A DNA stretch of 64,000 nt from Psychrobacter sp. TAE2020 (GTDB lineage: Bacteria > Pseudomonadota > Gammaproteobacteria > Pseudomonadales > Moraxellaceae). Numbering within the stretch: the stretch's first letter is position 1; each line of letters opens with the position of its first letter. The stretch lies in contig NZ_JAHLMU010000001.1 in assembly GCF_018919485.1 (NCBI RefSeq), forward strand, positions 1,234,462 to 1,298,461. Direction: 5' to 3'. A program made the position numbers and the translations under genes. This document shows, one piece after another, positions 43,721 to 54,349 of this stretch. A model generated the notes under the pieces. That model made no database searches, was not told where the DNA came from, and saw only the letters and a program-made list of their open reading frames with translations.

Positions 43721-44250
43721 GCGTATAGCTCCAATAGTTGAGCGACCTCAGTAGGCTGAACAGGGCCGTAAGTATCTTCATCGATCAATACTGCCGGGCC
43801 TTTGTCACAGTTACCTAAACAGCAGATCGGTAGTATAGTAAAGCGTCCATCAGCAGTGGTTTGACCGTAGTCAATACCCAACTGCGATCTAAGCTCAGCA
43901 GATAGCGCTTCATAACCTGTTAAATAACAAGAAACAGAATCACAAATCAATATCACATGACGACCGACAGGCTGACGATAAATACGATTGAAAAAAGTAG
44001 CTACCCCATCAAGATCAGTTACTGGAATATCTAGCAAGTTAGCAATCGCATTCACTTGTGCATCATCGACCCAGCCATTACGCTTTTGCACTATCTTCAA
44101 TGAATCTAGAGAAGCAGCACGAGCATGCGGGTAATGATGGATAAAATCACGAATACCAGTGATTTCTTCGGCAGTTAGGATGTTCTCTACATCTACCTTT
44201 GGTGCTTTATCAGTAACAATTCTCATATCTTTTGTTTTATCCTCACTCAT
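43717..44250 (-). CDS. nuoE: NADH-quinone oxidoreductase subunit E
   Basis: A 177-residue peripheral subunit with the 2Fe-2S cluster N1a. The thioredoxin-like domain has [10 protein letters not shown] (about residues 102-111) and [16 protein letters not shown] (about 142-157), giving four Cys ligands. Partner of NuoF in the NADH dehydrogenase module. Separated from nuoCD by 123 bases. Confidence 0.97.
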   Translation of the reverse strand: MSEDKTKDMRIVTDKAPKVDVENILTAEEITGIRDFIHHYPHARAASLDSLKIVQKRNGWVDDAQVNAIANLLDIPVTDLDGVATFFNRIYRQPVGRHVILICDSVSCYLTGYEALSAELRSQLGIDYGQTTADGRFTILPICCLGNCDKGPAVLIDEDTYGPVQPTEVAQLLELYA

Positions 44251-44373
44251 CGCGCTATTTTCTATAAAATGTCATGATAGCTATGGCGTCTTACAAGTAT
44301 AGCGTTTTGGTGCACCATTAGGTGATAACTTGTTGATTAGCTTACTTTATTAAGCTTTATTTCTATAGATTTT

Positions 44374-46149
44374 CTAACGATCACAATCAGCCATTACGAT
44401 ATCAATAGAAGCCAAATACATAATAGCATCGGATACTAATGAACCATTGATCACTGAAGGCATCTGCTGAATATGCGCAAATGTCGGGGTACGAATACGA
44501 GTACGATAGCTCATAGTGGCGCGATCTGAAGTAATATAATAGCTGTTTAAACCCTTAGTGGCCTCAACGATAGTGGCACATTCACCAGCGGGCATCACTG
44601 GACCCCAGGATACTGAAATAAAGTGATTAATCAAAGTCTCAATATCATTTAGAGTACGATCTTTCGGTGGGGGTACTGCTAATGGATGATCGGCTTTATA
44701 AGGACCTTGCGGCATATTATCCATACATTGACGAATAATACGCAATGATTGACGCATCTCTTCAACTTTAATCATACAGCGATCATAAGCATCACCGTTA
44801 TAGCCTACTGGTACTTCAAAATCGTAATTTTCATAGCCCATATAGGGACGTGCTTTACGCAAATCAAAATCGACACCAGTAGCACGAAGACCTGCGCCAG
44901 TCACCCCCCAAGCCAAGGCTTGTTTGGCATCATATTGAGCCACACCTTGCGTACGACCTTTAAGCACACTATTCTTCAGTGCTGCTTTTACATACTCATC
45001 TAAACGTTTTGGCATCCAGTCCAAGAACTCACGGACTAGACGCTGCCAGCCACGCGGTAAATCTGCAGCAGTACCGCCAATACGGAACCACGCCGGATGC
45101 ATACGATAGCCTGTTACCGCTTCGATTACGTCGTAAGCTTTTTGGCGATCGGTAAACATATAGAATACTGGGGTCATACCACCAGCATCTTGAATAAAAG
45201 TACCAACAAATAGCAGGTTGTTAGTGATACGGAAAAACTCACTCATCATCACTCGAATGGTTTCAGCGCGTGCTGGGATGGTAATACCGGCTAACTTTTC
45301 CACTGACATGATATACGGCAGCTCATTCATCACCCCGCCTAAGTAATCAATACGGTCGGTGTAAGGAATATAAGAATGCCAAGTCTGCCGCTCAGCCATC
45401 TTTTCTGCGCCGCGATGGTGATAGCCAATATCTGGAATACAGTCAATAACTTCTTCACCATCGAGCTGAAGTACTAGTCTAAAGGCACCATGCGCTGAAG
45501 GGTGGTTAGGACCGATGTTCAAGAACATAAAGTCTTCATCACGTCCCGAACGTTTCATGCCCCACTCTTCAGGAACGAAACGCAAGTTCTCTTGCTCATA
45601 CTCTTGCTTGGCCGTATTTAGGAAGTAAGGAGTAAATTCAGTGGCGCGCGCATGATATTCTTTACGCAATGGATGACCTTCCCAATACTTAGGCAGTAAG
45701 ATACGGGTTAAATGCGGATGGCCAGTAAAGACAATGCCGAACATGTCCCACACTTCACGCTCATACCAATTGGCATTTGGCCAAATGTTAGTAGCGCTAG
45801 GCACATTTAAGTCATCTTCACTAAGCGCAACTTTGATCCGTACATCGCTATTACGCTCCAGCGACATCAGGTGATAAAAAACCGTAAAGTCGCTAGCTGG
45901 CAAACCTTCACGATGTTGGCGCAAGCGCTCATCCATCGCGGATAAGTCGAACAACATGACATAAGGTTTTGGCAGCTTACGTAAGAATAACAAAATATCT
46001 AGTAAATCAGCACGTGCAACCCAGACTGTTGGGATCTCATCAATAGTCTGCTGCACCACAAACTTACCAGCATACTTGTGCCCTAGCTCTTGAATTACTG
46101 CAGGTACAGGCTTGATCTTAGGATCTATATTTTCGACTACCGTGACCAT
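44374..46149 (-). CDS. nuoC: NADH-quinone oxidoreductase fused subunits C and D
   Basis: A 591-residue fusion of NuoC (about residues 1-180; [25 protein letters not shown]) and NuoD (about 205-591; [33 protein letters not shown], and the terminal region ending VMADCDR). The fusion is normal in gammaproteobacteria such as E. coli, where it is called nuoC or nuoCD. NuoD forms the quinone site with NuoB. Confidence 0.97.
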   Translation of the reverse strand: MVTVVENIDPKIKPVPAVIQELGHKYAGKFVVQQTIDEIPTVWVARADLLDILLFLRKLPKPYVMLFDLSAMDERLRQHREGLPASDFTVFYHLMSLERNSDVRIKVALSEDDLNVPSATNIWPNANWYEREVWDMFGIVFTGHPHLTRILLPKYWEGHPLRKEYHARATEFTPYFLNTAKQEYEQENLRFVPEEWGMKRSGRDEDFMFLNIGPNHPSAHGAFRLVLQLDGEEVIDCIPDIGYHHRGAEKMAERQTWHSYIPYTDRIDYLGGVMNELPYIMSVEKLAGITIPARAETIRVMMSEFFRITNNLLFVGTFIQDAGGMTPVFYMFTDRQKAYDVIEAVTGYRMHPAWFRIGGTAADLPRGWQRLVREFLDWMPKRLDEYVKAALKNSVLKGRTQGVAQYDAKQALAWGVTGAGLRATGVDFDLRKARPYMGYENYDFEVPVGYNGDAYDRCMIKVEEMRQSLRIIRQCMDNMPQGPYKADHPLAVPPPKDRTLNDIETLINHFISVSWGPVMPAGECATIVEATKGLNSYYITSDRATMSYRTRIRTPTFAHIQQMPSVINGSLVSDAIMYLASIDIVMADCDR

Positions 46150-46254
46150 GAATGATGTTTTCCTTCATTAATCATAACTGAGTTATTATCACTAAATGAT
46201 GATAAGCGCCTGCGCCTGTTTATCGTTAACGGCCCAACAAGCCAAGCTATTAAG

Positions 46255-46932
46255 TTAAATACTGTCTGGACTACGTAGATTTTTTACTGCAATACGATCC
46301 GCTTGTTTGCGGTCACGCTCAGCCGTCATTTGCGGCTGATAAATGCCTTGGTCTTTCATATGAATACCTAAAGGGCGACGCTCTTTAGTGATCGATTCTT
46401 GTAATAGCATCAAGCCTTGAATCAAGGCTTCTGGACGCGGTGGACAACCAGGTATATAGACATCGACCGGAATGATCTTATCGACGCCTTGTACTACTGA
46501 GTAGATATCATACATGCCGCCAGAGTTAGCACAAGCGCCCATAGAAATCACCCATTTAGGCTCTAGCATCTGCTCATAAAGACGTTGAATAACTGGTGCC
46601 ATTTTGATAAAACAAGTGCCCGCTACGATCATGACATCGGCTTGTCTTGGTGAGGCACGAATAACTTCTGCACCAAAGCGCGATAAATCGTGAACAGCGG
46701 TCAAAGTAGTGGCATATTCGACATAACAGCATGAAGTACCGAAGTTGAATGGCCACAACGAGTTCTTACGCCCCCAGTTAGCCGTCGAATGCACTAAATC
46801 TTCTAGACGACCCATGAAGACGTTTTTATTCACTTCATCTTCGAGAGGATCACTGACCGTTTCTCTAGTCTCTGCAGGATAAACCTCTGCATCAGGATTG
46901 GCTCTGGTTAAGGTATATTTCATAACATTCAA
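46255..46932 (-). CDS. nuoB: NADH-quinone oxidoreductase subunit B
   Basis: A 225-residue subunit with cluster N2, the last electron donor to quinone. The ligands are visible in [10 protein letters not shown] (about residues 64-73), [10 protein letters not shown] (about 105-114) and [14 protein letters not shown] (about 140-153). Length is normal. Gaps of 105 and 228 bases separate it from nuoCD and nuoA. Confidence 0.98.
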   Translation of the reverse strand: MNVMKYTLTRANPDAEVYPAETRETVSDPLEDEVNKNVFMGRLEDLVHSTANWGRKNSLWPFNFGTSCCYVEYATTLTAVHDLSRFGAEVIRASPRQADVMIVAGTCFIKMAPVIQRLYEQMLEPKWVISMGACANSGGMYDIYSVVQGVDKIIPVDVYIPGCPPRPEALIQGLMLLQESITKERRPLGIHMKDQGIYQPQMTAERDRKQADRIAVKNLRSPDSI

Positions 46933-47122
46933 CCTTTATATTGGGTGCAACATAGCGTTGAGGTTGCCAGCAAGCTAATCATATTATTGTTGCAAGCATG
47001 ACCTTCGTAACCAACTATCGACTGAATCACCTACTGTTTGGATACTGAAGAATTTATCATCTAAACCCTTCCTTTAATAGGCAATCAAATCGCAAATATA
47101 GTTCTTCTAAAAACTGAGACTA

Positions 47123-47144
47123 ACTACTTATAATAATAAGTAGT
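47123..47144 (-). promoter_or_regulatory. hairpin between nuoA and nuoB
   Basis: Perfect dyad ACTACTTA (47123-47130) / TAAGTAGT (47137-47144) with loop of six, 17 bases after the nuoA stop. On the minus strand it is followed, 12 bases on, by a short T-run, so it could be an attenuator or processing site. Confidence 0.45.
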
Positions 47145-47160
47145 ATGCTAAGGACTGATA

Positions 47161-47778
47161 CTAAGTATTCTCACGCTGAGCAGATGCTGCAAAATCCACA
47201 GAAGTAATATTTCCTGTGATATTAATGTGATCGATGCTTTCTAGATGGCGACGATTAGCTTCAATGTTATTTGATACATTGATCTGTCCTGAAGACTGTG
47301 CCGGGATTTTACCAGTAGGGTCGACCATCAATTCTTCAACCCCATCAAACTTGGTAATGCTCGCTAGATTAAAACCGGCAGGTGCGGCATAAAGACGAGC
47401 TTTTTTGCGCAGTTTATCAGCAGGTGACCAGTTTAGTGCGCCCAAACTTAGGGCATATATTAAACCAATCAACAGATCAATAATAAAAGTCGCAGCCGCA
47501 ATAAAACCGGCCCACCCTGTTTCTCGAATTGAGACAGCGTAAGCGTATAAATATAAGGCTTCTAAGTCAAAGATAACGAAAAAGATAGCCACTAAATAAA
47601 ATTTAGCAGACAAACGGATACGGGCATTGCCAGATCCGACAACACCTGCTTCAAATACGTGTTCTTTTTGTAGGCCATGAGACCGCCCACCTAGCAAACG
47701 CGGGACGACTAGCATGAATATAACCAGACCGATAGCGGCTAGAATAAAAGCAACGGCTGACCAATTAAAGGCAGACAT
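47161..47778 (-). CDS. nuoA: NADH-quinone oxidoreductase subunit A with C-terminal extension
   Basis: A 205-residue membrane subunit with three helices. Features: HVFEAGVVGSGNARIRLSAKFYLVAIFFVIFDLEALYLYAYA (the conserved central region, about residues 40-81). The C-terminal 75 residues after the third helix are a polar extension absent from E. coli NuoA (147 residues). First gene of the 13-gene operon; GAGGAG lies about 12 bases before the ATG. Confidence 0.95.
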   Translation of the reverse strand: MSAFNWSAVAFILAAIGLVIFMLVVPRLLGGRSHGLQKEHVFEAGVVGSGNARIRLSAKFYLVAIFFVIFDLEALYLYAYAVSIRETGWAGFIAAATFIIDLLIGLIYALSLGALNWSPADKLRKKARLYAAPAGFNLASITKFDGVEELMVDPTGKIPAQSSGQINVSNNIEANRRHLESIDHINITGNITSVDFAASAQRENT

Positions 47779-48674
47779 GATAATACGTGCTCCTCACCCA
47801 AGCGAGTGTTAGGTATAGCGCAAACTAGTACTCAATAAAAGCATAGTTGTACGATATCCATAACGCAAACGAATATACAAAGTACCGTTAATAACTTATT
47901 TGTAATGTCAAAATAAGCTATAAAGCACTTTGCTGGTAACGGCCAATTATCAAGGTTATCGACGTTAGCATCAGATACGACCAACTGTAAAAATATCCGA
48001 CATAGTCACGGATAAAGGCTGGTCATCAAAAACATCTACTAAACGCCTTGAATAAACTTATTAAATCAATATCTCGATTGCTGATTAAACAACAACTTAT
48101 TTAATTGATTTAATAACTCATTACAAAGGGCCAATAATGGCGTGACAACTGGCATAAACGGTTTACCTACTATACGCATATTGGTGCTCAAAAGCCAGTT
48201 TTTCACTGTATCAGGTGGTCACTTTATATGCTACAAAATATGTATCTATAGCGATAAATTATGCTATAGGTTACGCCCTATTTAGATTTTTGCAAGGCCT
48301 TAATTTTACTATAAACTCAACTGCAAACCCCCTTGCAAAACCCACAGCGATCAGCATGGCGATGACCGTAAAAACTAAAAGATTAATCCAAATAAAAACA
48401 GGCGATTACACTCGATTGGTAACAACACCATTAAGTGCGCAACGTCGCCCAATCAGTGCTGTTGCAGATAGATGATGAACCAAGAAAATATTTATAAGTG
48501 CTTGTGATCGACATTTATCTGCAATAAATCTTAATTTACACCTACTTATACTTGCACCGAACAGACAAAAAAACAGGCCGAATAATCGACCTGTCTTTTT
48601 ATATTATTAATAGATCAGCCATCCGCTGTTGGTTACTGATAATTGACTGCTGCTGCTTCTTGACTTATTGCTAG
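47779..48674. other. long intergenic region between nuoA and lolA
   Basis: Almost 900 bases upstream of the nuo operon. A TTGACA-like element lies on the minus strand at 47906-47911 and TTGCGT-17-TATGCT closer to nuoA, either of which might serve nuo. The short frame at 48215-48475 has a GTG start, no ribosome site and no recognisable features, so I do not call it. Confidence 0.35.
48569..48602 (-). terminator. terminator after lolA
   Basis: On the minus strand: ACAGGTCGA / TCGGCCTGT with loop TTAT, fully paired when a G-U is allowed, followed by TTTTTTT. The plus-strand version has a C-A mismatch, so it is built for lolA. Confidence 0.85.
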
Positions 48675-49382
48675 TTATTGATTAATAACATCAACGCCTT
48701 TTGGTGGAGTAAATTTAAACTGACTACTATTAATGCTTGGATTCAGCTTAATATTACTGAATTTGATCGAGGTTGTCTGACCTAAAGTATCATTCAGTAC
48801 CATCATTACAGGCTTACCACCACTAAAGCTTATCGATAGATTCTTGAAGCTGGCATCGCTAGACTTAGGATAGAGCACGTAGTAGTTCTTATTACTATAA
48901 GGTTGAGTGACTTTGAAGCTTTTGTCAATCTTGCTTGGATCTCCAGATAGTAGCAATGCTGGAGTATTGCCCACTTGACTATCGACCGCTTGCTTAGTCG
49001 CTTGCTCTAAGTCTTTGTCATAAATCCACATCGAACTACCATTAGCGATGATCAATTGCTGAGAAGGTGATTTAGTCTCCCAGCGAAAATTGTTTGGACG
49101 CTGGACGCTCATACTACCTTGAAAAGATCCGCTACTTGCGCCTTTAGTAGTCTGACTGAAGTTAGCTGTCATACTCTTAGTATTAGTCAATAAGGTGTTT
49201 AAACGCTTGGCTGCAGTCAAGTTATCAGCAGGGGCTGCATTAGCAGATTGGGTCAAAGCTACCATAGGCGCTGCAACCCCAAGGCTAGTTAAAAGCACCC
49301 CAGCTAAAGCACCGCTCATCAGTTTTTGTTTTACCGTAGTTCTGTTAGTAGTGCTAGTATTATTGTTAGTAAATATAGTCAT
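48675..49382 (-). CDS. lolA: outer membrane lipoprotein carrier protein LolA
   Basis: A 235-residue periplasmic chaperone that carries lipoproteins from LolCDE to LolB. A signal peptide with cleavage after SANAA (about residue 49 of this frame) is preceded by a long polar n-region. The mature part has TANFSQTTKG...GSMSVQRPNNFRWET, the family's front strands. I chose ATG 49382 because AGAGGA lies 6 bases upstream; an in-frame ATG at 49409 has none. The usual ftsK and rarA/serS neighbours are absent here. Confidence 0.92.
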   Translation of the reverse strand: MTIFTNNNTSTTNRTTVKQKLMSGALAGVLLTSLGVAAPMVALTQSANAAPADNLTAAKRLNTLLTNTKSMTANFSQTTKGASSGSFQGSMSVQRPNNFRWETKSPSQQLIIANGSSMWIYDKDLEQATKQAVDSQVGNTPALLLSGDPSKIDKSFKVTQPYSNKNYYVLYPKSSDASFKNLSISFSGGKPVMMVLNDTLGQTTSIKFSNIKLNPSINSSQFKFTPPKGVDVINQ

Positions 49383-49728
49383 GATCTTTCCTCTCATTAT
49401 GAATTTCAATATAAATTAATACAGTCATTAAATAGTACAGTCGATCGCTATGATCAAGGGTGTTTATTATTGGTGCTTATCACACTGTGTTATCGCAGTA
49501 TCATAGTAGAATATTTAACAGCTTCTGATCGATGAGGGACAGTGTGCCAGCTTTTTTATTACGCGCCTAGGCTAGAATTGCAATCAATACTACGCCTGCC
49601 ATACACGCTTGTAACTAACACAACCAGCTATAATTACTGATAACGGTTGCTGCTATTAATAAGTTTTTATACTTTAATAAAGTATAATTTTTCCTTAAAG
49701 TTTAGTCTTAGCCTTACTGTATAAATGC

Positions 49729-49766
49729 AAAAAGTCCCTATCACCAATCGGTAACAGGGACTTTTT
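49729..49766 (-). terminator. terminator after rpmA
   Basis: Stem AAAAAGTCCCT (49729-49739) / AGGGACTTTTT (49755-49765), with further inner pairing. It lies 66 bases past the rpmA stop, with T-runs on both strands. Confidence 0.85.
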
Positions 49767-49831
49767 TATTCGCTACGATGATTTATGGACTTGATATAAC
49801 TCAAGCCTATAGCTCAGTAGCAAAAGGCTTA

Positions 49832-50089
49832 CTAGGCGCTTTCAACCATCACATAACGACGGTTAAACTTACCTTTAGTTGCAAACTTCACTACACCGTC
49901 ATTCAGTGCAAATAAAGTATGATCGCGGCCCATACCAACGCCTTCACCAGCGTGGAATTCTGTTCCACGTTGGCGAACGATGATGTTACCAGCGACGATG
50001 GTTTGACCACCAAAGATTTTTACGCCGAGCATTTTTGGGTTTGAATCACGACCGTTACGTGACGAGCCGGCAGCTTTTTTATGTGCCAT
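49832..50089 (-). CDS. rpmA: 50S ribosomal protein L27
   Basis: An 85-residue ribosomal protein. The start [17 protein letters not shown] is the classic L27 N-terminus that reaches the peptidyl transferase centre, followed by GVKIFGGQ and NIIVRQRGT. No N-terminal cleavage extension as in Firmicutes. Downstream partner of rplU. Confidence 0.99.
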   Translation of the reverse strand: MAHKKAAGSSRNGRDSNPKMLGVKIFGGQTIVAGNIIVRQRGTEFHAGEGVGMGRDHTLFALNDGVVKFATKGKFNRRYVMVESA

Positions 50090-50186
50090 GAGAAAATCTC
50101 CTTGTTAATGTGACTTATCGCTTATGCGATAACTCTTAAGCTTTTAGTGCGTTATTAATTATTAGTAGGTAACTAACAATAGCTAA

Positions 50187-50498
50187 TTAAGCATTAATCG
50201 CTTTGATTTTTAACAAGGTGTACCATTGGCGGTGACCTTGCTCTTTGTGATAATGCTTACGACGGTTGTGTTTGATGATACGGATTTTTTCACCGCGACC
50301 ATGTTCAATCACTTCCACTTCTACGCTAGCGCCTTCAACGACTGGCTGACCGATTTTGACAGTATCACCATCAACAACCATCAACACGTCTTCAAATTTG
50401 ATTGTTTCGCCAGTTTCTGCTTTTAGTAGTTCAACCTTTAGCAACTCATCGACGACTACACGGTGCTGTTTACCACCAGTTTTGATTACTGCGTACAT
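50187..50498 (-). CDS. rplU: 50S ribosomal protein L21
   Basis: A 103-residue ribosomal protein binding 23S r[17 protein letters not shown] at the start and [20 protein letters not shown] at about residues 73-92 are diagnostic. First gene of the rplU-rpmA operon, divergent from ispB as in many gammaproteobacteria. Confidence 0.99.
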   Translation of the reverse strand: MYAVIKTGGKQHRVVVDELLKVELLKAETGETIKFEDVLMVVDGDTVKIGQPVVEGASVEVEVIEHGRGEKIRIIKHNRRKHYHKEQGHRQWYTLLKIKAINA

Positions 50499-51008
50499 AG
50501 TCTAACTCCGCTTAACCCGTGTGCCGTGGCTGATATTATACCAACGCTTCGACGACGAACACGACAGGGAAAAATTAAAGGCATGATTTTACGGCTTTTT
50601 CACCGTAAAAGCAAGTTTCTTGTCACAGCTTTTACTAGCTAGTACTAAGGCCAATACCTCTATCGCAAATTCCATAAGCAACTGACTTAGCCGTAGCTCT
50701 ATAACTGCGCCTAATGGCAGTCATTATAGCTTATCCAATCAATAACTTACAATATTGTTTTAACGCTGCATCTATATAGCACTCAGTGAGCATTTGCTAG
50801 CGCTAGTAGCTGTTTATATTAGCGCAAAAAAAAACTATTCCATGCCCATAACTTAGCGGTTATTAAAGGATAGCTATTGTTGTGAAGAACGCATTTTAGA
50901 CAACAATAAAAGCTACTAGCTATGCTATCATGATGGTATTTTGACCTTATCAGTTACACTGACTTACTTTACTCATCAACCACATGATGATTTTTTCACC
51001 CAATTAAT
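50499..51008. promoter_or_regulatory. divergent control region between rplU and ispB
   Basis: A perfect minus-strand -10, TATAAT, lies at 50535-50540, about 37 bases before the rplU start, giving a short leader. Upstream at 50587-50610 is a perfect dyad TTTTACGG / CCGTAAAA with an 8-base loop. The -35 is not clear. No gene found in the remaining AT-rich DNA before ispB. Confidence 0.5.
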
Positions 51009-52049
51009 ATGACTATTCTTATGACCAGTACCTCAATAACTGCTTCAGCAACTACTCCTGCCCTGCCTAAGCCAAGCTATGCCGATATCCAAAGCATCGT
51101 TGCTGATGATTTTGAGATTATGGATAAGCAAGTGTTTGGTAGTCTTAATTCAAAAGTTCAGCTAGTCATGAACGTCTCCCAGCATGTCATTAATGCTGGT
51201 GGTAAACGTATGCGTCCGTTAATCACGCTATTGTGCGCACGTATGCTCCATGACAGACCTTCAGAGCAAGCAATGCACTTAGCCGCTATTACTGAAATGC
51301 TGCATACGGCAACTTTAGTTCATGACGATGTGATTGATAAGTCAGGCCAGCGCCGTGGTAAACCTACTGCTAATGCTACTTGGGACAACGCTACTGCCGT
51401 GCTAGTAGGTGATTATCTTATTGCTCGCGCCTTTAACTTATTAGTTGGCTTTCAGAGTTTGCCCCTACTGCAACTGTTCTCTGATGGTACTTGCGACATC
51501 GCTGAAGGTGAGGTGCTGCAACTGCAACATCAGCATAATCCTCAGGCTACTGAAGACGATTACTTACGCATCATCGACGGCAAAACCTCACGACTATTTA
51601 TGATGGCTACTCAAGGCGCGGCTATTTTACAAGACCAAACTCAATATTTGCCTGCATTGGCAGATTTTGGTCAGCATTTTGGTAATGCCTTTCAAATTAT
51701 AGATGATGTGCTGGACTATAGCGGTGACAGTGAGATGATGGGCAAAAACCTCGGTGATGATTTGGCGGAAGGCAAGCCTACCCTACCTACTATTAAAGCC
51801 CTTGAGCTATTAAAGAGTAGTGACAACTCAGGCTATGACCAGCTACGTATAGCCGTGCAGACTGGCAAAACGCCTAATGCCGAACAACTGATTGCCTTGG
51901 TAAGAAATTCAGGCTCATTGGCTTACTGTACCCAGCGTGCACTTGAAGAGACTCGATTAGCGCAGCAAGCGCTAAGCATTCTTCCAGATAATCGCTATCG
52001 CCAAGGGCTATATCAGTTGACTGAACTTGCCAGCTCACGCTTAATATAA
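51009..52049 (+). CDS. ispB: octaprenyl diphosphate synthase
   Basis: A 346-residue cytoplasmic trans-prenyltransferase making the ubiquinone side chain. Both aspartate-rich motifs are present: LVHDDVIDKSGQRRGKPT (about residues 112-129) and QIIDDVLDYSGD (about 230-241), plus GGKRMRPLI (about 61-69). It supplies the polyprenyl chain for the quinone modified by the Ubi hydroxylases at 22.6-25.3 kb. The in-frame ATG at 51021 is an alternative start. Confidence 0.95.
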   Translation: MTILMTSTSITASATTPALPKPSYADIQSIVADDFEIMDKQVFGSLNSKVQLVMNVSQHVINAGGKRMRPLITLLCARMLHDRPSEQAMHLAAITEMLHTATLVHDDVIDKSGQRRGKPTANATWDNATAVLVGDYLIARAFNLLVGFQSLPLLQLFSDGTCDIAEGEVLQLQHQHNPQATEDDYLRIIDGKTSRLFMMATQGAAILQDQTQYLPALADFGQHFGNAFQIIDDVLDYSGDSEMMGKNLGDDLAEGKPTLPTIKALELLKSSDNSGYDQLRIAVQTGKTPNAEQLIALVRNSGSLAYCTQRALEETRLAQQALSILPDNRYRQGLYQLTELASSRLI

Positions 52050-52889
52050 CCTAGAATTAAAAACTAATTTTACTGGCTGCTATTAGTGATAAAGGTAGTG
52101 ACTGTTAAAGTCCCTGTTTGAAGGCTTAGGGATTAAACTATCAGTTGCTATCGTAACCCCTGTTAAATTAGTTGCTGGGCAAATATTAGCTCGACTGTTA
52201 CTATTTCTTAAATCCACGATCTTAAGGCAACAATTTTAAAACTACGAATAGCCTGTAACTAGCAACTAATTACTATTGATTAGTTATTAATGATTAATAG
52301 TCATAGATCCTGCCCTAGTAGCAAAGCTATAGGTTGTTAGTCAATAAATCAAATATCATTGCTTGCCTGTAGTATTTTCTCATATGCACATTAACTTATT
52401 GCTAAATTGTACATTTTGCTTACAAGCCATATTTTTATGGCTGTTTGTCATTTAATGCGCTGTAAATAAAATTTTATAACAAAAATTAACAATGTTTTAA
52501 CTATAGCGTTATTTTAAAGTTTTATTTCGAGTTACTTGTGTAACGCTTATACTATCAACGTTTGCTGTAACCAAAAAGTACCCTATAGTTATCTAATGCT
52601 ATAAACCTACTATTTAGTTGCTTGACTGTAGGGTAAACCCGATAGTTTATAATAGCTGACTAAGTTTATTACTAATCTCTATTAGTTCTCACCTTATTAT
52701 CTTGCCTTAGTCAATGGGATAACTCCCTGACGCTAACCGTAATCGTAAGAAGTGGCTATTTTTTATTAACACTATGGTTATAGAGATCATGCTTATAAAA
52801 GATATTTTTTTAGGCCTTTTATAACTTAGTGTATTAGAAATTATTTTACTACACCCTTTTATTAAAACTGAATACTCCAGAGGACATTG
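52050..52889. other. long intergenic region before the RND efflux operon
   Basis: No gene or regulator is encoded in these 840 bases. A perfect hairpin AGCCATA/TATGGCT lies at 52425-52442. The short frame on the minus strand at 52707-52898 has no supporting features. Confidence 0.45.
52622..52653 (+). promoter_or_regulatory. candidate promoter of the efflux operon with 20-bp spacer
   Basis: TTGACT (52622-52627) and TATAAT (52648-52653) are near-consensus but 20 bases apart, and the dyad GGGTAAACCC (52631-52640) lies in the spacer. Over-long spacers with a dyad are typical of MerR-family-activated promoters. Inference only. Confidence 0.35.
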
Positions 52890-54314
52890 ATGAAGCACTC
52901 TTATCTTGCGATTGTAATAGCATCTGTACTATCGACAGCGGTACTGATTGGCTGTGACAAAAAAGAGGACGCTGCTGCCGAAGCCGCTCAGCAACAGATG
53001 CCGCCTGCCGTCGTCAACGTCCAAACGGTTACTTTTGGCACTATACCTCAAGTACAAACCTTTTCTGGACGCACTACTGCATTTGAAACCGCAGATGTGC
53101 GTCCACAAGTAGACGGCATTATTGACGAGATACTATTTCGCGAAGGCAGTAACGTCAAAAAAGGCCAGCCTTTATATCGTATCAATACTGATAACTATGC
53201 CACTTCTATCGCTAGCGGTGAAGCTGCCGTTCAGCAAGCACAAGCCAACTATCAGACTGCCTTGGCAAATAATGCCAATGCTAAAGCTGAATTGGCCAGT
53301 CGCCAAGCTTCACTGGCACAAGCAATAAACGATTTTCAACGCCTAAAAGGCCTAGTCGAGATCGACGCTATCTCTAAACAGCAGTATGATCAAGCGCAAA
53401 CCCAAGTTCGTACCGCACAAGCAGCAGTTGCTAGTGCCAATGCAGCAGTAGGTCAGTCTCAAGCTGGCATAGAAAGCTCAAAAGCTGGTATTCAAAGTGC
53501 CAGATCAGGTTTGGATGCTAGTACTTTAGATCTCAACCGTACTATCGTACGCTCACCCATTTCCGGTCGTAGTGATCGCTCAACGGCTACCGCAGGCTCA
53601 TTAGTAAATGCTAGCCAAGCCACTCCCTTAGTAACGATTTCGCGCTTAGATCCTATCTATGTTGATATCAGCCAATCTTCATCTGAATTGTTAAAACTAC
53701 GTCAACAGATATCTGAAGGTAAAGCGCAAGCAGGGATGAATACTGTTGAGTTAGTGCTAGAAGATGGTAGCGTATATCCAGTAACGGGTAAATTGGCGTT
53801 GTCAGAAGCTAAGGTTGATGAATCAACTGGCGCAGTTACTCTACGTGCAATATTCCCTAATACTAATAGCGTGTTATTGCCTGGTATGTATGTTTCAGCA
53901 CGCTTGATTCAAAGCGTTATTACTAACGCCGCTTTAGTACCTCAAAGTGCAGTTATGCGCTCGACCAAAAGTGAGACGCAAGTCTATATCGTTGATGCTA
54001 ATAATAAAATTCAAGTACGTCCAGTGACTGTTAATGGCACTTATAAAGGTCAGTGGGTAATTACTGACGGTCTACAGAGTGGCGACCAAGTTGTAGTTAT
54101 TGGCGGTGCAAAAGTCAAGCCTGAACAAGAAGTGGTGGCTAAGCCTTTAGAAGATCCTAATGCGGCCCCTACCAAACCAGGTGCGCCAGCAGCTAAAGGT
54201 CAGGCGGCAAATCAGCCTCCTGCCAAAACACCACAACAAGCAGCAAAAACCATGAATAAGCCAGCTAGTGACACAGCCAAAGCTGATGCCAAACAACCAG
54301 CAACCGCTAATTAA
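52890..54314 (+). CDS. RND efflux periplasmic adaptor (AcrA/MexA type)
   Basis: A 474-residue membrane-fusion lipoprotein of a tripartite drug efflux pump. Lipobox around VLIGCDKKED (Cys about 23), biotinyl-lipoyl halves (DVRPQVDGIIDEILFREGSNVKKGQPL and ... DLNRTIVRSPISGRSDRS), and an alpha-hairpin with Ala/Gln heptads (about 105-200). The C-terminus is a 60-residue Pro/Ala/Lys-rich tail not found in AcrA. I chose ATG 52890 (AGAGGA 5 bases upstream) rather than the preceding TTG. It links the pump at 54350 to the outer-membrane channel. Confidence 0.93.
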   Translation: MKHSYLAIVIASVLSTAVLIGCDKKEDAAAEAAQQQMPPAVVNVQTVTFGTIPQVQTFSGRTTAFETADVRPQVDGIIDEILFREGSNVKKGQPLYRINTDNYATSIASGEAAVQQAQANYQTALANNANAKAELASRQASLAQAINDFQRLKGLVEIDAISKQQYDQAQTQVRTAQAAVASANAAVGQSQAGIESSKAGIQSARSGLDASTLDLNRTIVRSPISGRSDRSTATAGSLVNASQATPLVTISRLDPIYVDISQSSSELLKLRQQISEGKAQAGMNTVELVLEDGSVYPVTGKLALSEAKVDESTGAVTLRAIFPNTNSVLLPGMYVSARLIQSVITNAALVPQSAVMRSTKSETQVYIVDANNKIQVRPVTVNGTYKGQWVITDGLQSGDQVVVIGGAKVKPEQEVVAKPLEDPNAAPTKPGAPAAKGQAANQPPAKTPQQAAKTMNKPASDTAKADAKQPATAN

Positions 54315-54349
54315 TTCCATTCAAAGCTAGGAAGACCTAGGGATATACT

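Noticed and set aside
48215..48475. An 86-codon plus-strand frame in the nuoA-lolA gap.
   Set aside because: GTG start, no ribosome site, no recognisable domain, and an unusual residue mix.
52707..52898. A 63-codon minus-strand frame before the efflux operon.
   Set aside because: It overlaps the efflux gene's start and ribosome site on the opposite strand and has no coding features.
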